Assembly (NCBI RefSeq): GCF_027595985.1
Contig: NC_073303.1
Location: forward strand, 359,332,729 to 359,396,728
Direction of reading: 5' to 3'
DNA from: Sorex araneus
Lineage: Eukaryota; Chordata; Mammalia; Eulipotyphla; Soricidae
Length of the DNA stretch: 64,000 bases
The notes beneath the pieces were generated by a model. It saw only the letters and a list, made by a program, of their open reading frames with translations, did not search any database and was not told where the DNA came from. This document shows, in pieces, positions 13,950-24,059 of the stretch (its first letter is position 1; every line of letters starts with the position of its first letter). Both the position numbers and the translations under genes were made by a program.

Positions 13950-14030
13950 TCTTATTTCCTTCCTCCCTCCCTTCTCCCTCCCCCTCTTCCTCCTTCCTTC
14001 CTTTTCTCTCTCTCTTCCTCTCTCTCACAG
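13950..14030 (+). repeat. Pyrimidine-rich tract (TTCC/TCTC)
   Basis: About 80 bp is almost purely C and T (CCTTCCTCCCTCCCTTCTCC...), inside the SMAD4 3' UTR. Confidence 0.9.
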
Positions 14031-15184
14031 GTAGGTAATTTCTTTTCTCTCAGCTGTCAGGAAGCGAGTGAAAGCTCGTGGTCCTCTTTCTGTCCTTCAG
14101 GTCCAGCCCTGGCCTCACACTATCCCAGTGCTGTAGGTTGTTGATCTGACATCAGTGGAAAGCAGTGTTCCACATAAAACAAACTTGCCTTAGTTTAGCC
14201 ATAAAACATTTTTAGCTGTTTTTTTGTGTGTGAAGTTACACAACTTTGGGGGGATACTTAGATGTCTTTTAGAGTTCAGGAGCTATTGAGACTGACAACT
14301 ATTTTGCCTTTACTAAATGATCACGGACTGGTATTATTTAAATTTTTTCTTTTTACTCCCACAGTCTTATCTTTCTGATAATAACTACTTCCTGTGTGTT
14401 AGTATCTCTCCCTTTAGTATTTGCCATTTCCTTTTTTAAATTCATTCTTTTATACTGTTTTGGCTAGAAGCCAGATAACCCAGCTTTATTAGAATTGTAT
14501 TTAGAACACAAGAGAAACTGGGATAGAACCCAAGAAACTTTGCTGCAAGGTGTTGTTTTATAAAGGACATAAGTACTTTGACTTTTGAAATTGTCTGATT
14601 CTTCGTCCTGATTGCTTTCTGGGTTTCAGGGAGTTGGAAGTAATGAGAAGGGAAGTCATCACCCGTTTCCTTCTTGGAAAGCTTCTTGAGTTGACTTGTT
14701 TCCTCTTGAATACTGTTCATCCAGACAGAATGGGTCCTAGGACTTACTGAGTTAGTACCATGAGCTGCGGGCAGTGCTGCTGGCCAGCTGACGCCAGCGG
14801 CAAGCAGGCAGCCAACAGTAGAAAGGACCTTGGGAAAACAGGAGGGTCGTTTTTGGTTTGCTTTGGGGTCCCAGTTTGAGCCCTCTCTGTGGGTCTTCCT
14901 TGTCTACAGGTATTTTTGACCTATCGGTGCCTTTATGAGGATGGGCGTCTGACATCCTGCCCCAAGGAGTAACTAAGGTATTGCTGATGTTTTCAGGGAT
15001 TTTAACATCAGACTTGATTGAATGACGCCTTCCCCCCACCTTCTTTTCCTTTTTTTAATATAGGAAGGACTGAGGTGAGAATTCTGGTGAAGACAATCAT
15101 TTCTCTCTGTGTGGATAGTTTTTACATGCTTCAGATGTTTTCTCAATAGATCTCAGAGCCATTGTTCTTGTTCAGCCGAAAACT

Positions 15185-15350
15185 CTTGACTTTGGGCTGG
15201 AGCCAGACATTAGCACTCTGGTTTGTCTTCTGCCACTGATCGATATGTGACCTTGGGCAAGTCATTTACCTTTTCTGGGCCTCAGTTGCCTCATCTGTAA
15301 AATGAGGGAGTTGGACTCGTTGAGTTTCCAGCTCTGAAGTTCCAAGTGAC
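15185..15350 (+). mobile_element. MIR SINE, sense
   Basis: GACCTTGGGCAAGTCATTTA and GGGCCTCAGTTGCCTCATCT followed by GTAAAATGAGG form the diagnostic MIR core. A further MIR-like piece (GCCTGGCACC...CAATAAATACTT) sits at about 15520-15555 next to an A14 run. This is an ancient mammalian element inside the inferred SMAD4 3' UTR. Confidence 0.85.
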
Positions 15351-16567
15351 CTTGCCTACCTTGCAGCAGTGTTTGATTTCTTCCTTACCTTTGCTGTTTG
15401 AGGGGGCTTTTTACTTCATGTTATTCACATGAGACTAGGCTTGATGCTTGATGTTTTATTACTCTTCTCATATGGACAAGATATTACATACTATGTCCTT
15501 AAGGCTTAAATTTACCAAAGGCCTGGCACCATCTCGGGGGCTGCAATAAATACTTAAAAAAAAAAAAAAGGCAAAACTAAACTGAGGGGGTAGCCTACAT
15601 TTTGTTTCTCCATCATCTCTGTTCAAGGTTTCTTAAGGCTGCTTTTGTGTCATGACATAATAAAATTCTGTCTTTGGGTTGGTATGTGCGCGACACCATT
15701 CTCTTAATGTGTCTTGATAATGTCTTTTTCAATTAAAATGGATCGAAAACTTACTGTCACTGGTCAGTGATAATAGAAGTCATTATTTTGGGTCTTTGAT
15801 TTCTTGAATTTCTTAACACTTCTATATTCAAAACAGGAAAGTTCCTCTAAATTGCTTCAGTTTGAATGGCTTACATGACTACAGGAAAAAAACAAAAACA
15901 AAAACAGGAGCTGATTATTCACTTTATTCTGGGTTGTTTTTAGGTCCATTTTGACTAGAAGACTTTTGGCTGGAGCATTCCTTTTAGGGTTCTCTTCCAG
16001 CTTGTCTTTGGTTGAGTAAGAATGAACTTGGCAGTTGCAGGGACCTTGAGAGACTTTTTAGGGGTCGGTTAAGGGGAAGGGGTCCGGGGAGTCCTGGTAG
16101 AGGCCGGCTCTCAGAGCTGGAGAGGGGAGGTGGGGCAGTTGCCCTGGCTGTTTGTCATTGATAGAAGGACTCATGGCTTGGACGGGTCAAAGATAAACAG
16201 GGAGTTGACAAGCTCCACCAAACATTGGGTTCCCACGGCCATGTGCCGGAAGGTATATGGACTCTTGTAGGTGGTGAAAGCCTAGTGCTGTGCAGAGCCA
16301 TTTGAAGGAAGGTATGTGGGGGCGGGGGCGGGGGGACTGGTTTGGTGACGGTATTTCTCAATTCTGTCTCCTCCCTGAAGTCAGAGGGATGTCACTATGC
16401 CAAAACCCAGTCAAGAGCCACACTTAGCTTTTTTGCTTTTGGAAAAACTGGTCAGCTAAAGCTCCGGTAGTTCCTTTGTGGCTCTCTGTATATTTTTGCC
16501 TGGTTGAAGTCTGTGGCGAAAAATAGTTGAACCTTTCCTAAGAACTCTGTAACAAAGTATGTTTTCG

Positions 16568-16590
16568 ATTAAAAGAGAAAGCCAATTAAA
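16568..16590 (+). terminator. SMAD4: Candidate distal SMAD4 poly(A) signals
   Basis: Two ATTAAA hexamers (16568-16573 and 16585-16590) are followed within 10-50 nt by U/GU-rich sequence (TGTGCTCATTCTTTTTC, GTCAGTGTTTGG). Position fits the known length of the human 3' UTR. Weaker alternatives lie upstream. Confidence 0.5.
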
Positions 16591-16884
16591 TCACGATGTG
16601 CTCATTCTTTTTCTTAAGCTGTCAGTGTTTGGGATCTGGAAAGGGTTCCTAACCACTTGAGAATTCTCAAAATTGAGGTCAACCTCTTCCTTCATTGTTT
16701 TTTGGCCATTGACATGAGATATACAAGATTTCAAATATCCTGGAAGATAATATGGAAATAAAAAGGAAGAATAGTGCCTTTTGTTTCCTTATTTCTAAAA
16801 AAATGAAGGTGGGGTGATGGTGGTTGAAGAAGACATGATGGGTACTTAGAAGAATCAAGGTACTTTTTCATTTTGTTGCTTTTT

Positions 16885-17035
16885 GTCTCGAGGCCACACC
16901 TATGGGGCCACACCTACCGTGCTTGGCGTTATTCCTGGCAATCGGACCATGCTGTGCTACACGTAGACCATGTGTGAAATGAATGAACTTGGGTATCGTT
17001 CACACAGAGCATACAAGCCCTCTCCCTGGCCTGAA
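16885..17035 (-). mobile_element. Diverged SINE, antisense
   Basis: GCCACACCTACCGTGCTTGG and TATTCCTGGCAATCGGACCA through CTCCCTGGCCTG at the end resemble a mutated reversed SOR element. Confidence 0.55.
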
Positions 17036-17099
17036 AACCAAAATGCTTAAAAAAGAGACAAATTGGAAGCTGGAGCTCCTTAGATTGCCCAGGGAAGGG

Positions 17100-17900
17100 A
17101 AGTTCCGTGTCTCCTCTCCTCTATGAAGGGGTCTCCTGGGGACTGAGGTGTAAGATAACATGGACATTCCTAGAAAAACTGGAAATTGAGTTTCCATTTG
17201 ACCCAGCTGTTCCACTTCTTGAATATGCCCCAAGGCCAGAAACAAATGGAGAAAAGACATTTGTACCCCTTTGTTCCCTGCAGCACTGTCCACCAAAGCC
17301 AAAGTCTGGGAAGAAAATCTGAAATGTCCCAAGAACAGAGGACTGGAAAAGAAACTGGTACATATCCATGGTGGAATATTACTCAGCCAGAAGTAAAGAT
17401 AAAACCATGTAGTCTGCAGCTACGTTTAGGGACCTGGAGACGATCATACTGAGTGAAGTTAGTAAGAGGGAGAGAGACCAACACAGAATGATCTCTCTCA
17501 TATGTCGGGTATAAAGAAATATAGTGAAGCTGGAGCAATAGCACAGCGGGTAGGGCGTTTGCCTTGCACACGGCCAACCCAGGTTCGATTCCCAGCATCC
17601 CATATGGTCCCCTGAGCACCGCCAGGAGTAATTCCTGAGGGCAGAGCCAGGGGTAACCCCTGTGCATCGCCGGGTGTGACCCAAAAAGCAAACAAAAAGA
17701 AATATAGTGGTGGAATAATTCCCACAGACAATGGAAACAGTGAGAATTGTTTTTCAGCAGGAAACATGCCCCTGGGTGGGTGGGGGTGGGGGGAGGATGC
17801 TGAAAGGTGGTCAAGTGTTCCCAGTAACAGTGCTGTGAATCCCACTGCAGGAACTTAGGATAAAGCCTCCTCTCGGTCAGACTTTATAATTTCAGATGGC
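17100..17900 (+). mobile_element. L1 3' end (ORF2 C-terminus and 3' UTR), interrupted by SOR
   Basis: CATGGTGGAATATTACTCAG near 17369, GACCTGGAGACGATCATACT near 17430 and TACTGAGTGAAGTTAGTAAG are the standard L1 3' end. A SOR at 17527-17695 splits it, and the right part contains a G-rich tract (17774-17796) typical of L1 3' UTRs. Confidence 0.85.
17527..17695 (+). mobile_element. SOR SINE with 14-bp TSD
   Basis: A full SOR runs from GCTGGAGCAATAGCACAGCG to GTGTGACCCAAAAAGC plus an A-rich tail. It is flanked by perfect AAAGAAATATAGTG copies at 17513-17526 and 17696-17709. It lies in an L1 3' end, so it is younger. Confidence 0.97.
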
Positions 17901-18204
17901 TAAATGAAAACTTTTTTTAAAAGAAATCACTAAAAAGAAATCTCCAGCCTCATCCCCCCCCCAACACCCTGCCAAAAAGAGAGATTTCCAGCCTCACATT
18001 TTCTCAAGCAGAAAATACAAACTGCACCATCCTTACAAAACATAAATAGAAAAATACAAAAAAAAACTTACACACCAGTATCATTCATGAATGTGCATGC
18101 AAATATTCTTAACAAAATGTTTAAAATCAGACACCATGATCTCGTGGGGTTTCCTCTGAGAATATTAGCCTGCTAAGCAACTACTCTGCTTGGTACAGTG
18201 TCTA

Positions 18205-18335
18205 CAAAACCTCCAGCCTACTGGGAGCGCAACAGACTTGACACGGGCTTTGCGTTGGAGGCCCCTGTTTGATCCTAGCTCCACATAGTTTTCTGAGCAC
18301 CTTCAGGTGTGGGCCAAAACCAAACAAACCAAATT
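18205..18335 (+). mobile_element. Old SOR-type SINE
   Basis: CTGGGAGCGCAACAGACTTG, CCCTGTTTGATCCTAGCTCC (degenerate B box) and TGAGCACCTTCAGGTGTGGG keep the SINE order. Confidence 0.55.
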
Positions 18336-18380
18336 TAGAACATTTGCTTGGTGAAGATTCCTGTTTAAAATTCCTGTTTG

Positions 18381-18568
18381 GGGGTGCTGGAGCGATAGCA
18401 CAGCGGGTAGGGCGTTTGCCTTGCACGTGGCCGACCCAGGTTCGATTCCCAGCATCCCATATGGTCCCCTGAGCACTGCCAGGGGTAATTCCTGAGTGCA
18501 GAGCCAGAAGTAACCCCTGTGCATTGCCGGGTGTGACCCAAGAAGCAAAAAACAAACCAAAAAAAAAA
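18381..18568 (+). mobile_element. SOR SINE with TSD
   Basis: A near-consensus SOR with an A-rich tail is flanked by TCCTGTTTG at 18372-18380 and 18569-18577. Confidence 0.95.
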
Positions 18569-18579
18569 TCCTGTTTGTG

Positions 18580-18970
18580 GCTGAAGAGAGCTCAGAGGGG
18601 CCAGTGTGCATGTTTTGCATGGCGGAGACCCAGCTTTGATCCCTGGCACCACACCACCTTCTGGCCCCAGGAAAAAAACAAAATGAAACAAATCAAAGGG
18701 ATGAAAGAAAGACTGGCAGAAAATGTTGCCAGTCGTGTCCTGTCTGGACTAGTATCTAAAATGTATAAAGAATTATCAAATGTAGTCATTAAAAAAGTAA
18801 CTCATCAAGAGACTGCAGAGACAATACAGCAGGCAGGGTACTTGCCTTCCGTGCAGCCATGCTGAGTTTTGTTCCCTGGCACCATGTGGGCCTGACCCCC
18901 ACCAAGAGTGATTCCTGAGTGCAGAGCCAGGAGTAAGTCCTGAGCATTGCCGGGTGTGGCCCCTGAACAA
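18580..18970 (+). mobile_element. Two more SOR-type SINEs in the L1
   Basis: The copies lie at about 18580-18680 (short, no body) and 18810-18970 (nearly complete: GTACTTGCCTTCCGTGCAGC, GATTCCTGAGTGCAGAGCCA, GCATTGCCGGGTGTGGCCCC). L1 sequence lies between them. Confidence 0.7.
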
Positions 18971-19260
18971 CACATCGATTAGAAAATGGAAAAGGCACCC
19001 AAAGAGCCGTTTGACTGAAGAGGTTATACAGTGGCAAGTAAGCACATTTTTAAGATGTCCACCATCAGCCGTTAGAGAAATGCAAATGAAAACCACAATG
19101 AGGTCGGACTTGACACCTGTCGGGGTGGGTGAGACAAGAGGGACAGCATCATGTATCGGTGGGGGGAAGAGCCGCATTAGAGACGGCGTCCTGTATTAGT
19201 GGGGGTGCGGAGAAAGTGGGCCACTTGCCATCGGGTTGTAAAATAGTGTAGCCATGCCAG

Positions 19261-19540
19261 CGAGCCTTGGACAGGTGCCCCCTCCGTTTTCCCCCTGTAG
19301 TGGGGGTGAGGTGGGCAGGCCCTGCTCCTGGAGCCAGCCGTGCACACCAGCCCGAGGCTCTCTGGTGCTGGGACCACAGGGCCACCCTGGCATTGCTTTG
19401 GGGCCCCCAGAGATAAGCCCAGTGCTTGCTTCGGGGGTCATGAGGGCCCCGGGGGGTGCCGAGAATGGAGTCTGAGTCCTGCACAGGTCAAGCATGCACT
19501 CCTGACGTCTGCAGTCTCCGTGGCCCTAGTTTCTCAGGAA
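19261..19540. other. GC-rich stretch without recognised feature
   Basis: Several overlapping open frames on both strands reflect GC richness only. GTGCTGGGACCACAGGGCCA and CTTTGGGGCCCCCAG faintly recall a degraded SINE. I recognise no gene. Confidence 0.5.
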
Positions 19541-19544
19541 GAAC

Positions 19545-19660
19545 ATTAAACACAGGCTGGACGGTAACGCAGCAGGTAAGGCTCTTGCCCTGCATGCAGC
19601 CAATAGGTGTCAGCCCCGGGCACCAGCTGTTCCCCCAAGCCTGTTCCTGAGCAGAGAGAG
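19545..19660 (+). mobile_element. Old SOR-type SINE
   Basis: GGCTGGACGGTAACGCAGCA and GGTAAGGCTCTTGCCCTGCA match the head. The body is truncated and followed by a purine-rich GGAGGAAGGGCAGGAGGGA tract to about 19705. Confidence 0.6.
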
Positions 19661-19778
19661 CGGGGAAGAAAGGAGGAAGGGCAGGAGGGAAAGAGGGAGG
19701 GAGAACTAAATAGGCTACTGCCACACAGCCCACTAGATGCATTCTTGGGTAGTTATTTCTAAAGAATGAAAACTGTAT

Positions 19779-19942
19779 GGGGCTGGAGAGATAGCACAGT
19801 GGGTAGGGCGTTTGCCTTGCACGCGGCCGACCCGGGTTCAAATCCCAGCATCCCATATGGTCCCCTGAGCACGGCCAGGGGTAATTCCTGAGTGCAGAGC
19901 CAGGAGTAACCCCTGTGCATCGCCGGGTGTGACCCAAAAAGC

Positions 19943-19969
<27 letters not shown>
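19779..19969 (+). mobile_element. SOR SINE with A27 tail
   Basis: A near-consensus element starts GGGGCTGGAGAGATAGCACA and ends GTGACCCAAAAAGC plus about 27 A. The long pure tail suggests a recent insertion. I could not define a TSD. Confidence 0.93.
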
Positions 19970-19973
<4 letters not shown>

Positions 19974-19994
19974 TCAGCAAAGAAATCTGTGCCT

Positions 19995-20113
19995 CTGGTG
20001 AAGGGATGGGTGTTTGAGCATTGTATAACTGAGACTTTAACCTGAAAGCTTTGTAACTTTCCACATGGTGAATCAATAAAAGAATTAAAAAAAATAATAA
20101 TAAATGAAAAAAA
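19995..20113 (+). mobile_element. Very short L1 3'-end stub with 12-bp TSD
   Basis: About 120 bp of L1 3' terminus (GTTTGAGCATTGTATAACTG ... GGTGAATCAATAAAAGAATT plus an A-rich tail) is flanked by AAATCTGTGCCT at 19983-19994 and 20114-20125. The same 3' end occurs reversed at 32925-33000. It sits inside an older L1. Confidence 0.85.
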
Positions 20114-20119
20114 AAATCT

Positions 20120-20330
20120 GTGCCTGCATGTTCAGTTTCATACCAGCTTTACTGGTAATGGCTAAAACCTAAAATTGTCCCAGATCCTTTTCATGGAAAT
20201 ACCATGCAGCAATGAAAAAGAGCAAACTATTGATACATGCAGCTCCCTGGATGAGCCCCCAGACATGTGCTGCGGATGGAAATAACACAGTCCTCCAAAG
20301 ACGACAACTTACCCAAGCACGGGGTATTCT
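20120..20330 (+). mobile_element. Old L1 3' fragment
   Basis: TTTTCATGGAAATACCATGC near 20188 and ACTATTGATACATGCAGCTC near 20226 match the L1 ORF2 3' region. The right boundary is vague. 20331-20755 is unique sequence with no recognised feature. Confidence 0.65.
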
Positions 20331-20769
20331 GGAGATCACAGAATCCCGGGCGTGGAGAGCACAGTGTTGCGAGGAAGGTGAGAAGCATTTCCTGGCCCTC
20401 ACCATCCCGGGGGCTTCTTTAACTGCCACATGCTCTTTTCCAGGCTGCACTCCGCTCCTCACTCCCTGGGTGTGTCTGAACAGTGCCCCCCTTCCTACAT
20501 GGCGCTGGCTTTGGGTGGTGGTTGTGTGCCTGCAGTCAGCAGAGGCCTGGGGGGTGCTGTTCTGCTGAGGGCAAGGCCCACCACGTTCCTGCTGCACGCT
20601 GAGAACACTGCAGTTCCTGCTCTGGTGGTGACCGGGCTCCTGCTCATTTCAGCCCTTTCGTCCATCTGTAACTGCGGAGGGTATGAGGCCGGGACGCTTC
20701 ACTAATGCTCCCAAATGCCCATGGAGCTGAGTCAACACCATGTATTATGCAGCAACGTGCTTACTGATT

Positions 20770-20967
20770 ATTATTATTAATTATTTTATTATTATTATTT
20801 AGGGGAGAAGGGTCACACCCAGTGATGCTAACCAGCTACTCCTGGCTCTGAACTCAGGAATCACTCCTGGCGGTGCTTGAGTGACCATATGGGATGCCAG
20901 GGGTTGAACCCGGGTCGGCTGCGTGCAAGGCAAACACCCTACCTGCTGGACTGTTGCTCCGGCCCCA
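20770..20967 (-). mobile_element. SOR SINE, antisense, 8-bp TSD
   Basis: A full reversed SOR follows an (ATT)n-rich start. TACTGATT flanks it at 20762-20769 and 20968-20975. Confidence 0.9.
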
Positions 20968-21030
20968 TACTGATTTCTTTCTCGATGTGTCTCATCTGTT
21001 GTGAACACAAATGTCATTAAAATGTTTTTA

Positions 21031-21196
21031 GGGGCTGGAGCGATAGCACAGCGGGTAGGGCATTTGCCTTGCACGCGGCCAACCCGGCTTCGATTCCCAG
21101 CATCCCATATGGTCCCCTGAGCACCGTCAGGGGTAATTCCTGAGTGCAGAGCCAGGAGTAACCCCTGTGCATCGGCGGGTGTGACCCAAAAAGAAG
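21031..21196 (+). mobile_element. SOR SINE with 12-bp TSD
   Basis: A near-consensus SOR is flanked by AAATGTTTTTAG on the left and AAATGTGTTTAG on the right (one mismatch). Confidence 0.93.
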
Positions 21197-21480
21197 AAAT
21201 GTGTTTAGTCTGGGTCAGTCATTGCATGCAGTCGATGCGATCCATCCACCCAGGGTCCCTTGTCGGACCAGTTCCCTTCTTCCAACTTTGTGCTGGAATG
21301 CCTTCTAGAGAAAATCTCTCCCCTTTGCTTTCCTTGATCAGTGTTTTGGGGGAAGATGTTCCTAGCCTTTAGTGCTATCATGAAGGATTTGAGGGGGCAT
21401 CTGTCCTGGGAGGCGAGCACCTGTACACTTACTGTTTGTTGTGGAATACATAATTACACACAGGGCAAGTTAGAACAAGT

Positions 21481-21815
21481 GGGGCTAAAGAGATAGTACA
21501 GTGGAGAAAATACTGTTTTAAAACATTTGTCTAGGGGGCTGGAGTGATAACACAGTGGGTAGGGCATTTGCCTTGCACGCGGTTGACCTGGGTTCGATTC
21601 CCAGCATCCCATACGGTCCCCTGAGCACCGCCAGGAGTGATTCCTGAGTGAAGAGCCAGGAGTAACCCCTGTGCATCGCCAGGTGTGACCCAAAAAGAAA
21701 AAAAAAACCCATTTGTCTAGTGGCCAGCTGGCAGGGGATTGATCCCCAACACCCCCTATGGTCCACTGAGCATCACCAGGAGTGGTCCCTGAGTGATGCT
21801 CAGGACCTCGGCATC
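21481..21815 (+). mobile_element. Older SINE split by a young SOR
   Basis: The 5' part is at 21481-21523 (GGGGCTAAAGAGATAGTACA) and the rest at 21721-21815 (GATTGATCCCCAACACCCCC, CACTGAGCATCACCAGGAGT). The insertion between them is the next feature. Confidence 0.85.
21535..21709 (+). mobile_element. SOR SINE nested in an older SINE, 11-bp TSD
   Basis: A complete SOR has CATTTGTCTAG at 21524-21534 and again at 21710-21720. It shows SOR activity after the older SINE had settled. Confidence 0.95.
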
Positions 21816-21899
21816 ATCTTTATCATCCTCACACCAGCACCACCCTCACCATCTCCAGCACTGAAGTCTAAGAATGTAGAGAGTTTGGGGTACTCTGCC

Positions 21900-22430
21900 G
21901 GCTGCTGGAACCCTGGAACCGAGCTGTGTACCCCAAGACTGGGCCAGCTTTGCGCTGGGAAGCAGGAAGCGCGGAGCGAGCGGTCCTCCCCAGGGACGGC
22001 CCGCGGCGGCCTCTCCCGGCGAGCTTTATCCCGAGATGGCCACCAGGTGTCGCCGTTGCCCCGCGGAGGCCGCGCTCTGAGCGCATCGGTCCTGAGTGAG
22101 GCTGGGCCCCCGGGGTCGCAGCTTCCAGCCTCCGCTCTGCAGATCTGGGAAGGGGCTGGATGTGGGGGGCTGCGGTGGAGGGCGGGCTGCGTCTCCAGAC
22201 ACGCCCCAGCCAAGACCCGCACCGATGTGCCTGACACCTGGTTCTTGGATTTCGATGGGCAGCGAGTCCGGCCTGGGATCTGGACCGGGACAGCTGCCAG
22301 TTTCCGTGCCGGGACGTGAAGGTGCAGAATCAGCTTCGGAAGCTGCGACCTTGCGTGGAGTTGGCGGGGCGGCCTGGCCGGGCGCTCTCTGCCTTGCAGG
22401 CCTGCAGGTGTCCTAAGCCCCGCCATGCAG
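21900..22430. promoter_or_regulatory. CpG-rich island in the intergenic region
   Basis: CpG is dense, with about 18 CpG in the 140 bp at 21965-22105 by my count (GCGGAGCGAGCGG, CCCGCGGCGGCC, CCGCGGAGGCCGCGC). No known exon is visible. The long open frames on both strands are the usual effect of GC-rich sequence. It could be an unannotated promoter, a lncRNA start or an insulator. Confidence 0.6.
22040..22053 (+). promoter_or_regulatory. CTCF-like motif (+)
   Basis: CCACCAGGTGTCGC, preceded by TGG, differs from the CTCF core CCASYAGRKGGCRS at one position (T for G). It lies in the CpG island. Confidence 0.4.
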
Positions 22431-22790
22431 TGACTTGGCTCTCAGTGCCCGCCCTCCACCCGGGAAACTTTGTCACCAGCCCAGGTCCCCTCTGAATAAG
22501 CCGGAGAGAAGAGTCTACAGGCTTGAAAAAGAACGTGGTGATGACTGGCCATTGGTCTAGGCACGGCCTTTGGGCCCTTGTCATTAAGGACGCACAGTCC
22601 TCACAAAAGCTTTACAGGGGAGTTTCAGTGATTGCCGGGCGAGGGAAGGAAGCTCTTTCTGCAAACTCGGCCGTTTGGAGGGAAAACATCCCACCACGTT
22701 CGACAGACGCTGGTTCACTGAGATAGCAAGTTGGGTTTTTTCCCCCTCAATGAAGCAAGATAGGGTTTTTTATTTTTTATTTATTTATAT
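22431..22790. other. Intergenic, no recognised feature
   Basis: Moderately GC-rich sequence followed by a T/A-rich run that begins the antisense SOR tail. No gene or repeat seen. Confidence 0.5.
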
Positions 22791-22794
22791 ATAT

Positions 22795-22955
22795 TTTTAG
22801 GTCACACCCGGCAATGCACAGGGGTTACTCCTGGCTCTGCACTCAGGAATTAACTCCTGGCAGTGCTCAGGGGACAATATGGGATGCTGGGAATTGAACC
22901 TGGGTTGGCCGCGTGCAAGGCAAATGCCCTACCCGCTGTGCTATTGCTCCAGCCT
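22795..22955 (-). mobile_element. SOR SINE, antisense
   Basis: GGTCACACCCGGCAATGCAC to GCTGTGCTATTGCTCCAGCC is a full-length reversed SOR with an A/T-rich tail at its left. Confidence 0.95.
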
Positions 22956-23104
22956 CAAAGCTAGACAGTTTTCATCGAATGAAATATACTTAGATTTGAG
23001 AGAATCTCAAAACAGAACACAGGCTTAATTAATGAGAGCGGGAAAAGCAGGGCAACAGAGAGCAAGCGGGTGACAGGGGGTTTCGTGGTGGGTAAGTGGT
23101 GACA

Positions 23105-23255
23105 CGGAGGGGTGAGATGAGAAAGGGCTTTGAGAGGACCAGGCGCTGGGGGTGGTGTCTGCTCAGGGGACCAGATGCGGCACTGGGGATCGAACTGGAG
23201 TTGGCCACATGCGAGGCAAGTCCTGCCCATGTCCTGTCCCTCTGGTCCCATGACA
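23105..23255 (-). mobile_element. Diverged SINE, antisense
   Basis: GGGGATCGAACTGGAGTTGG (reversed B box) and GCGAGGCAAGTCCTGCCCAT show a degraded SOR-type element. Confidence 0.6.
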
Positions 23256-23484
23256 TCTATTTTACCTCCCCGTTTTTATTTCACTTCTGTGATTCACAGC
23301 AGTGTTAATATTAGTGCTTGGGTGTACTGTGCTCCCAGGCCAACCCTCTGACCACCGGCCATTAGTTACCTCCTTGCTACATGTGCGCTCCACATACAAG
23401 CGAGGGCATTCTGAGTCTGTCCCTCTGACGTCACTCAGTTTAATCCCCTCCGCTTTCCTCCGTGTTTGCACCTGTCAACTGAGT

Positions 23485-24010
23485 TGTAGTCTGTGTGTGT
23501 GTCCGTATGTGTGAGTGTATATCTGTGACTGTGTGAATGTGTATGTGTGAGTGTATCATTGTCACTGTCATCCCGTTGCTCATCAATTTGTTCGAGCGGG
23601 CACCAGTAACGTCTCTCATTGAGAGACATTGTTACTGTTTTTGGCAGATCCAATATGCACGGGTAGCTTGCCAGGCTCTGCTGTGCGTGCTTTATACTCT
23701 CAGTAGCTTGCCGGGCTCTCCGAGAGGGGCGGAGGAATCGAACACGGGTCGGCCGTGTGAAAGGCGAACACCCAACCGCTGTGCTATTGCTCCAGCCCGT
23801 GTGAGTGTATGTGTATGCATAAGTGTATGTGTGTGTATGTGAGTGTAAGTGTGTGAGTGGATGTGCATCTGAGTGTGTGTATGTGTTTTGGTGTATGTGC
23901 ATGTGTATGTGAGTGTGTGTATGTCCATGAGTGTGTGTGTGTGCGTGTGACAGTGCTTGTGTGTGTATGTATGTGCATGAATGTGTGTGAGAGAGTATGT
24001 GTGTGTTTTT
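23485..24010 (+). repeat. Degenerate (TG)n microsatellite split by a SINE
   Basis: Imperfect TG/TGTA/GTGAG repeats lie at 23485-23556 and 23799-24010, ending in T9G10 at 24007-24026. A long SINE separates the two halves. Confidence 0.9.
23557..23798 (-). mobile_element. Second-class SINE (SOR-like head, different body), antisense, 12-bp TSD
   Basis: Read reversed, a SOR-like head (GGCTGGAGCAATAGCACAGC, TGTTCGATTCC) is followed by a body without the SOR motifs. Instead it has GAGAGCCCGGCAAGCTACTG, GCCAAAAACAGTAACAATGT and CGGGATGACAGTGACAATGA. GTGTGAGTGTAT flanks it at 23545-23556 and 23799-23810. Relatives are at 50302 and 52274. Confidence 0.88.
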
Positions 24011-24059
24011 TTTTGGGGGGGGGGAGGTACCAGCTTCTTTATCCTCTCATTCTTCCTTG

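Larger units (their letters stand above)
10210..16610 (+). other. SMAD4: SMAD4 3' UTR (inferred extent)
   Basis: This long AT-rich stretch follows the stop. The end is placed just after paired ATTAAA signals at 16568-16590 followed by U/GU-rich sequence. That gives about 6.4 kb, close to the human 3' UTR of about 6.5 kb as I recall. Earlier AATAAA motifs (10566, 11470, 15545, 15659) could give shorter isoforms. It contains one antisense SINE, a 32-bp tandem duplication, a pyrimidine tract and a MIR, and is otherwise free of recognisable repeats. No open frame in it looks coding. Confidence 0.7.
18000..19260 (+). mobile_element. L1 ORF2 remnant split by several SINEs
   Basis: Sense L1 landmarks are TTCATGAATGTGCATGCAAA near 18084, ACTAGTATCTAAAATGTATA near 18749, GAAATGCAAATGAAAACCAC near 19077, and the end near 19255. 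SINEs at about 18205, 18381, 18580 and 18810 interrupt it. The frames are destroyed. Confidence 0.75.

Noticed and set aside
17527..17600. tRNA-like A and B boxes suggesting a tRNA gene
   Set aside because: They belong to the tRNA-derived head of the SOR SINE. The body, A-rich tail and TSD identify a retroposon.
17379..19937. Recurrent open frames translating to GSHPAMHRGYSWLCTQELPL-like peptides on many loci and both strands
   Set aside because: They are six-frame readings of the SOR SINE, appear wherever a SOR lies, and have no gene structure.
23485..24010. His/Thr- and Cys/Val-rich frames over the (TG)n tract
   Set aside because: They are microsatellite translations.
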